A DNA stretch of 64,000 bases from UBA6168 sp964508135. Its GTDB lineage: Bacteria; Bacteroidota; Bacteroidia; Chitinophagales; Saprospiraceae. The stretch is from NCBI GenBank assembly GCA_964508135.1, contig CAZDSU010000037.1, positions 1 to 64,000 of the forward strand. Direction: 5' to 3'. Below are positions 59,374-64,000 of the stretch, in pieces. The notes under the pieces were generated by a model. That model worked only from the letters and a program-made list of their open reading frames with translations, did no database searches and was not told the origin of the DNA. Both the position numbers and the translations under genes were made by a program. Numbering within the stretch: position 1 is the first letter of the stretch; every line of letters begins with the position of its first letter.

Positions 59374-59747
59374 TTCACAAAAGACTTTTAGATTTTAGAC
59401 GATAGACTTTTGACAATAGAATTGCAGCCAATGTACCCAAACCTAGGATTAAGCTTCAACTGGGCAGGGAATCAAAAATTTACAAGTAGTAGGCATCCAC
59501 AATCTAAAGTCTATTGTCTAACCTCTATTTTAAAAGCGGACAAAAGTAATGGCTTCCGAAAAGTATTGAGGCTAAAAAATTCATAAAACCAAAGACGACC
59601 TCGCAAAACAGGCCAGATGAAGTTGGTCGTTGGTCTTTTCGATAAAAAAATTGAAAAAACAGGGAAGGCGTTATGCACAAATTGTTTTTAAAAATTACAT
59701 TTGCGTCAATTTTGAAACAAATATTTTCACCAACTAAATCTTAAATC
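59374..59747. other. divergent intergenic region with repeat words and a promoter
   Basis: No gene seen. 59385-59415 and 59501-59525 carry complementary TAGACTTTAGAT-type words (GATAGACTTTTGACAATAGA facing TCTAAAGTCTATTGTCTAA). The remainder is AT-rich and includes the promoter box at 59696-59703. Confidence 0.6.
59696..59703 (+). promoter_or_regulatory. Bacteroidota -7 box
   Basis: TACATTTG matches TAnnTTTG exactly, 44 bp before the start codon of the SRPBCC protein gene. A matching -33 element is weak. Confidence 0.4.
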
Positions 59748-60779
59748 ATGAGAGTATTGAAGCTTATCGGACTTGCCCTAGTGGGCTTGATTCTATTGGC
59801 GTTTGTAATAGCCGCCTTCGTTCCCAAACACTTTGCGTACGAGCGCAGCACTGACATCAACGCCTCAAAAGATGTAGTCTTCGGCATAGCCAACGACCTG
59901 AAGACCCAGGAAACCTGGGGTCCTTGGAAGAAGCAGGATACCACCATCCAAAACACCTACAATGAGGTTGCCTCCGGTGTGGGCCAAGTTAGCTCATGGA
60001 CCTCTACAGGGGGGTCGGGCAACGGCTCACAGACCATCACCGAGTCCACCCCACCAACAGCGATAAAGTACCGTATAGATTTTGAAGGCGAGGGCGGCGG
60101 CGACTCTGCCATGAAATTCGACGACAGCGAGGGCGGCGGCACGAAGGCCACTTGGGCTTTCTCCTACGACGTGCCCTACCCCTTCAACCTCATGGCGGCC
60201 ATGGCCGGTGGCACAATGAACAAGATGCTCGAAGATGGCCTCGCCGGCCTCAAGGAAATGGCCGAGCAGAAAGCAAAGGAAGCCCCCGCTGCCACGGGCG
60301 GTTACGAAGTGAAACCGATGGACTTCCCTGGTCGCACTTACGTCGGCATCCGAGAGCAGACCACCCATGACGAGGTCATGAAATCCACGTTTTTTGCGGA
60401 GCGCTTCGGGAAAATAATGACCCTGCTCGACAAGTCAAAAATGCAGCCAGCGGGCAGCCCCGCCGGGGTTTATTACACTTGGGACGTGGAAAAAAAGACC
60501 ACCGACATGGCCGTGGCCATCCCCGTTGGTAAAGGTACGGCCGTGGCTGGGGGCGGCCTCAAGACCTTCGAGGTACCCGCTTCAAAAGCCTTGGTGGTGG
60601 ACTACTACGGCCCCTACGACAATTTCGCAGCGGCGCACGAGGCCATCGGAACGTACATCAAGGCCAAGGGACTGAAGGAAAAACCGCTGGTCGTTGAGGA
60701 GTACGTCACCGACCCGATGACGGAGAAGGATTCGACAAAATGGCTGACCAAGATTATCTACATGATAGAAGGCAACTGA
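59748..60779 (+). CDS. SRPBCC domain plus GyrI-like effector-binding protein
   Basis: A 343-residue protein with an N-terminal membrane anchor (LKLIGLALVGLILLAFVIAA), a SRPBCC/polyketide-cyclase domain (residues 30-165, YERSTDINASKDVVFGIANDL, GTKATWAFSYDVPYPFNLM) and a C-terminal GyrI-like small-molecule-binding domain (VGIREQTTHDEVMKSTF, VDYYGPYDNFAAAHEAIG). The pair is common in Bacteroidota; function unknown. It may bind lipids or amphipathic drugs. Confidence 0.88.
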   Translation: MRVLKLIGLALVGLILLAFVIAAFVPKHFAYERSTDINASKDVVFGIANDLKTQETWGPWKKQDTTIQNTYNEVASGVGQVSSWTSTGGSGNGSQTITESTPPTAIKYRIDFEGEGGGDSAMKFDDSEGGGTKATWAFSYDVPYPFNLMAAMAGGTMNKMLEDGLAGLKEMAEQKAKEAPAATGGYEVKPMDFPGRTYVGIREQTTHDEVMKSTFFAERFGKIMTLLDKSKMQPAGSPAGVYYTWDVEKKTTDMAVAIPVGKGTAVAGGGLKTFEVPASKALVVDYYGPYDNFAAAHEAIGTYIKAKGLKEKPLVVEEYVTDPMTEKDSTKWLTKIIYMIEGN

Positions 60780-60802
60780 TTGTACCCAGCAATTGTGCTT
60801 TG

Positions 60803-60843
60803 AAAAACGAAAGCCCTGCCGCGTCGGCAGGGCTTTCGTTTTT
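60803..60843 (+). terminator. rho-independent terminator
   Basis: AAAAACGAAAGCCCTGCC and GGCAGGGCTTTCGTTTTT form an 18-bp perfect stem around a 5-nt loop, ending in a T-run, about 25 bp after the stop codon. Confidence 0.9.
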
Positions 60844-60949
60844 ATATCGTAAAATAAGCGGATTTTTTGCTTGCTAATTTTTGCCGAATCCCTAACTTCG
60901 GCTTTACGTTTTACGGCATTTTAACATTAACCATCCAATCTGTTGCAAT

Positions 60950-61078
60950 ATGTCAACTAAAAGCAAAAAGCGGAATGTTTCATTGGACAAGCGGGATTCC
61001 AGAAAGTTTTTCACGACCGTGGGCGTTGTGGTTTTGATCATCATGCTTTTGATGTTCCTGATGTACAGGAACATGTGA
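60950..61078 (+). CDS. small single-pass membrane protein
   Basis: A 42-residue protein, MSTKSKKRNVSLDKRDSRKF then a hydrophobic helix TVGVVVLIIMLLMFLMY and a short NM end. The basic start followed by one membrane helix resembles tiny proteins often annotated in Bacteroidota genomes. It is too short for routine gene finders. There is about 170 bp to the gene before it; function unknown. Confidence 0.6.
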   Translation: MSTKSKKRNVSLDKRDSRKFFTTVGVVVLIIMLLMFLMYRNM

Positions 61079-61090
61079 TGCTGGCCATTT

Positions 61091-61624
61091 TCAGCTCTCC
61101 GGGCTTTGGAAGCTCGAAAACAACGCTCTGATTTCGGAAGCCTGTTCTGGCTTCATTCGCCCGCTGAGCACCAGCCGCACCTCCCGGCGGCGGGCGGCAC
61201 TTTCATAAAGTTGCTCCTCCTCACTGGTGAGCGGGATTACCGGTGGCACGGGCATTGGCTTGTGGGTTTCATCCTCCAAGGCCACGAAAGTGAAGTAGGC
61301 ATGGTTGCACTTCCTTGGGTTGCCACCCTTGATGTTGGAGGCAAATACCTCCACGTAAATTTCCACTGAAGTATTGAACGCCCTCGTCACACGGGCGTTG
61401 AGCGTCACGATGTCGCCCAAGGCAATGGGCTTGTGGAACGAAACATGGTCAACGGAAGCCGTCACCACATGCGCTTCGCAGTGTTTGCCTGCGGCAATGC
61501 TCGCCACCACGTCCATCCAGCGCATCAGGTTTCCGCCCATCAGGTTGTGCAGTGGGTTGGTGTCGTTGGGCATCACCATTTCGGTCATGACGGCGGCGGA
61601 TTCGCTTACTTTTTTAGGCTTCAT
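61091..61624 (-). CDS. acyl-CoA thioesterase (hotdog fold)
   Basis: A 177-residue hotdog-fold hydrolase. The motif MVMPNDTNPLHNLMGGNLMRWMD with HNLMGG is the YciA/acyl-CoA hydrolase signature; VVTASVDHVSFHKPIALGDIV and VSIEIYVEV-type strands follow. It hydrolyses acyl-CoA to free acid and CoA; chain-length preference cannot be read. Confidence 0.92.
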   Translation of the reverse strand: MKPKKVSESAAVMTEMVMPNDTNPLHNLMGGNLMRWMDVVASIAAGKHCEAHVVTASVDHVSFHKPIALGDIVTLNARVTRAFNTSVEIYVEVFASNIKGGNPRKCNHAYFTFVALEDETHKPMPVPPVIPLTSEEEQLYESAARRREVRLVLSGRMKPEQASEIRALFSSFQSPES

Positions 61625-61626
61625 TT

Positions 61627-61672
61627 CAATGCGTGAATGAGTGAATGAGAGGATGAAAGAATGAGAGAATAT
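61627..61672. repeat. GAATGAG word repeat
   Basis: Repeated GAATGAGTGAATGAGAG, then GAATGAGAG words upstream of the thioesterase gene. A simple array without a clear complement nearby. Confidence 0.5.
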
Positions 61673-61746
61673 GGGAAACTGAAACAGTCAACGACTTGTA
61701 TTCGACACAACGCACCGCCCCTTTCAATGGCGAATGTCCCAATGGC

Positions 61747-62157
61747 TTATTTTATCATAACCCCCCTGCGGTGCAGCACGGGAATGGTCGTGAAATTTTC
61801 TTGCGAGATGCTGCCACGCACGAACACGTACTTTTTGTCGTACATATAGCCGCCGAAGGTGAAGCTGACCCAGTATTCGTTGGCAATATCGAACAGCTTG
61901 GTGTGGATAGGCTCAATCAGGTGGGCTTGGTGCGGGCCAACTTCGTTGAAAAAATGGCGCAGGATGGTCGTCCTCATCTGCTCCCCGTCCAGTTCGCCGT
62001 AGCCCCTGGAATTTACCAGTACGTTTTCTATCGGCGCCGCTTTCAGGTTCAACAAGTAAACATCCCACATTTCTTCTTCTTGGATGTTCTCTTCAAATCT
62101 TGGCAAAATGGCGATGGCCAGTTCTTCCACTTTGTATTCTGGAATATCCTTTTTCAT
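61747..62157 (-). CDS. conserved hypothetical protein
   Basis: A 136-residue cytosolic protein with no recognised domain. The pattern EMWDVYLLNLKAAPIENVLVNSRGYGELDGEQ and IHTKLFDIANEYWVSFTFGGY suggests a beta-rich fold. It lies between the thioesterase and lipB on the same strand, but gaps of 120 and 160 bp argue against a single transcript. Confidence 0.65.
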   Translation of the reverse strand: MKKDIPEYKVEELAIAILPRFEENIQEEEMWDVYLLNLKAAPIENVLVNSRGYGELDGEQMRTTILRHFFNEVGPHQAHLIEPIHTKLFDIANEYWVSFTFGGYMYDKKYVFVRGSISQENFTTIPVLHRRGVMIK

Positions 62158-62200
62158 GGGCCATGAAGTATGATTGTGCCCGGCTTTTGCGAAGCGGTGT

Positions 62201-62276
62201 TTACCACAGAGGGGCGCAGAGAGTACTGAGTTTTTCTTATAAATCCTCTGTGTTCCCTGTGTTCTCCGTGGTTCGC
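62201..62276. repeat. CACAGAG/CTCTGTG self-complementary array
   Basis: ACCACAGAGGGGCGCAGAGAG (62200-62222) faces CCTCTGTGTTCCCTGTG and TTCTCCGTGGT (62247-62275), so it can fold as a hairpin. Word family of a type also seen in many unrelated genomes. Confidence 0.75.
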
Positions 62277-62318
62277 TTTATTGCGGTCCGAACAGTTGAA
62301 GAAATAGAAAAACCTTGT

Positions 62319-63035
62319 TCACGCAAATTCAAAGCCGAAAAGTTCGGCGAAGTGACGTCGCAGTTTCTCCTTTACCTCGTTCTCGTCAACAGTATGCCCC
62401 AGCTCTTTAGCCAGGGAGGTAACGTCTTTGTCCCGGTCGTTGATGCCACACGGTACGATGTGGCGGAAGTAGTTCAGGTCGGTGTTTACGTTGAAGGCGA
62501 ACCCGTGCATCGTAACCCAGCGGCTCAGGTGTACCCCAATGGCACAGATTTTACGCTGGGGCAGCCAACCCTGTTGCGGCAGCCAAACGCCCGTGTACGC
62601 CGCTATGCGAAAGGCATCCACGATGCCGTACTCGGTTAGCGTTCGGATGACCGCCTCCTCCAGGTAGCGCACGTAGCGGTGTACGTCCGTAAAAAACTCG
62701 TCGAGGTCAAAAATCGGATACCCAACGATCTGCCCCGGCCCGTGGTACGTAATATCGCCGCCCCGGTTGATTTTAAAGAACTCGATGCCCTTTTCCCGAA
62801 GGCCCTCTTCGTCCAACAGCAGGTTCGATTCGGCACCGCTCCTGCCCAGCGTCATCACCGGCGGATGCTCACAAAACAGCAGGTGGTGGCTGATGGGCAG
62901 CAGTGCCTCGCCCCGGTCTTTGCGCTCCCGGTTCTCCCGTTTGCGGCGGATGGCCTCGTCGTGCAGCCGTTGCTGCAAGTCCCAAGCCTCCCGGTACGAA
63001 ATGCTGCCCAAATCTTTGAATAGAACTTTTTGCAT
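62319..63035 (-). CDS. lipB: lipoyl(octanoyl) transferase
   Basis: A 238-residue LipB that moves octanoate from acyl carrier protein to lipoyl domains. Visible: LLFCEHPPVMTLGRSG, NRGGDITYHGPGQIVGYPI, the active-site Lys region RKICAIGVHLSRWVTMHGFA, and the Cys in FRHIVPCGI. The N-terminal extension of about 50 residues is longer than in Escherichia coli. Confidence 0.95.
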   Translation of the reverse strand: MQKVLFKDLGSISYREAWDLQQRLHDEAIRRKRENRERKDRGEALLPISHHLLFCEHPPVMTLGRSGAESNLLLDEEGLREKGIEFFKINRGGDITYHGPGQIVGYPIFDLDEFFTDVHRYVRYLEEAVIRTLTEYGIVDAFRIAAYTGVWLPQQGWLPQRKICAIGVHLSRWVTMHGFAFNVNTDLNYFRHIVPCGINDRDKDVTSLAKELGHTVDENEVKEKLRRHFAELFGFEFA

Positions 63036-63136
63036 AAAAAATCAGGCAGGGCAACCAGCCCGTTTTCTGAAAAGCGGTGCGAAGATAATCATTCCAACGA
63101 AAAATCAAAGTCGAATTTGGCGAGGATTTCACATTG

Positions 63137-63871
63137 TTACTTGGGCGTTTTCGAGTTGTAAACTTCCGTGACAATCGGCTTCAAGACCGCCGTCCATTTG
63201 GCGTAGCCGCTGGCGTTTATGTGCAGTTTGTCTTCGACAAATAGCGAGGCGTCGGGTTCGCCGTTTGCCCCCAAAAGTTCCTTGCTGATGTCCACGTAGC
63301 GCAGGTTCGGGCGGTTTTTGGCAAATAGCTCCACCATCGAGTTGAACTGCTGGAAGTCCTTCCACATGGCCCAGCGGCTGGGAGAAGGCTTGACCGAGAC
63401 GAACACCACCGTGGCGTTGGCGAGGTTCTTTTCCGTTTCGCCGATGAATTTTTTGAAATTCTGAAAAGCCACCTGCGGTGGCGTTTCGCTGGCTATGTCG
63501 TTCTCGCCGCAGTAATAAACGATGACGCTCGGCTCATATTTGTACACGATGCGCTTGGCGTAGTGCATCACTTCCGGTGTGGTGGAGCCGCCAAAGCCCC
63601 GGTTGATGACCGGCAGCAGCGCAAAATCCTGCGCCACCGTGCTCCACAGCCTGAAGCTCGAACTGCCCACGAACAGCACCCCGCCCTTCGCTGGCATCTG
63701 TGCCTTGTCGGCCTCCTCGTACTTTTTTATTTCATCCTCAAAGCGGTCAATCTCCGTCGAGTCGCCACGGGGTATCATGGTCCCCTGGCTGTGCTTGCCC
63801 GGCTCGTTTTTGCAGCTAAAAGTAGCGGCCAACAACATGGCCAGCATGGCGAAAATGATGTGCTTTTTCAT
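63137..63871 (-). CDS. SGNH/GDSL hydrolase lipoprotein
   Basis: A 244-residue lipoprotein (MKKHIIFAMLAMLLAATFSC, Cys at residue 20) with an SGNH hydrolase domain: Ser in VLFVGSSSFRLW (block I), Gly in NRGFGGSTTPEV (block II), Asn in YYCGENDIAS (block III), and Asp/His in EDKLHINASGYAKW (block V). It likely deacetylates or hydrolyses esters of extracellular polymers; the substrate is unknown. The 3' part of the window lies upstream of its start and holds no further gene. Confidence 0.88.
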   Translation of the reverse strand: MKKHIIFAMLAMLLAATFSCKNEPGKHSQGTMIPRGDSTEIDRFEDEIKKYEEADKAQMPAKGGVLFVGSSSFRLWSTVAQDFALLPVINRGFGGSTTPEVMHYAKRIVYKYEPSVIVYYCGENDIASETPPQVAFQNFKKFIGETEKNLANATVVFVSVKPSPSRWAMWKDFQQFNSMVELFAKNRPNLRYVDISKELLGANGEPDASLFVEDKLHINASGYAKWTAVLKPIVTEVYNSKTPK

Positions 63872-64000
63872 GGTAAACGATTTTGAAGAAACTTGGCGTA
63901 TTGGGACTTTGGCATGTTAGCAGGGAAACAACTGACACGCCAAAACGCCAATTTAGTTCTTTTCGAGCGTTTTCACCCCATTTTCAAAAATCTCCAACAA

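Noticed and set aside
1..64000. tRNA, rRNA and riboswitches
   Set aside because: No cloverleaf, rRNA or conserved riboswitch motif was recognised by eye; a covariance search would be decisive.

Overview
The window is chromosomal DNA of a Bacteroidota bacterium, most likely a Saprospiria-type marine or activated-sludge lineage. The evidence is Bacteroidota-specific genes (gliding lipoprotein GldD, the type IX secretion plug protein, a DUF4837 lipoprotein, the DUF3536 GH57 enzyme), promoter boxes of the TAnnTTTG type, a sphingolipid gene set, and a fairly high GC content for the phylum. No rRNA, tRNA, CRISPR array, insertion sequence or phage gene was seen. The species assignment is inference.

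Layout. 0-12.5 kb: an AT-rich nucleotidyltransferase, an MBL hydrolase, a very large outer-membrane protein, pyrophosphatase, an amphipathic repeat protein, a GH57 enzyme, then gldD-ssb-mutY. 12.6-18.6 kb: OxyR, a decayed fragment of an S9 peptidase gene, an AT-rich two-gene ATPase plus nuclease-like module, and an intact S9 peptidase. 18.7-30.3 kb: a PIN toxin pair, an OmpA-like protein, a large lipoprotein, a PcaF-type thiolase, a Bax-inhibitor protein, MoeA, an acyltransferase, a class III adenylate cyclase and a Ca/Na antiporter. 30.4-35 kb: a type I secretion-like ABC-HlyD-TolC operon whose ATPase is degenerate. 35.4-44.8 kb: acyl-CoA dehydrogenase with a paired operator, a frameshifted mtnA, a CoA-binding protein, DUF4837, a flippase, the T9SS plug protein and an FKBP. 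44.9-51.5 kb: NadB, a membrane protein, HmgA, a CTP-type S41 protease and a PqqB-like hydrolase. 51.7-57.8 kb: a co-directional run that looks like a ceramide/phosphosphingolipid pathway (PAP2-type head-group transferase, VapBC, serine palmitoyltransferase, two GNAT acyltransferases, a CerR-like reductase). 58-64 kb: arginine decarboxylase, a SRPBCC/GyrI-like protein, a 42-residue membrane protein, a thioesterase, LipB and an SGNH hydrolase.

Three things stand out. First, the 13.8-15.6 kb module, a candidate defence system, has an ATPase with no fused nuclease and a small partner with cysteines and a D...ExK motif; the stop and start codons overlap, and a relic of an S9 gene lies beside it. 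Second, the gaps between genes are full of short self-complementary repeat families, including a 29-nt element with six copies here. Members of these families also sit inside coding sequence: in frame in mutY, and in the already frameshifted mtnA. Third, the sphingolipid run carries two tandem GNAT paralogues and an embedded toxin-antitoxin pair.

Metabolically the window links aromatic and fatty-acid catabolism (HmgA, thiolase, acyl-CoA dehydrogenase, thioesterase), cofactor making (NadB, MoeA, LipB) and envelope biogenesis (T9SS plug, GldD, OmpA, sphingolipids). All calls rest on reading protein sequence by eye; no database search was possible.
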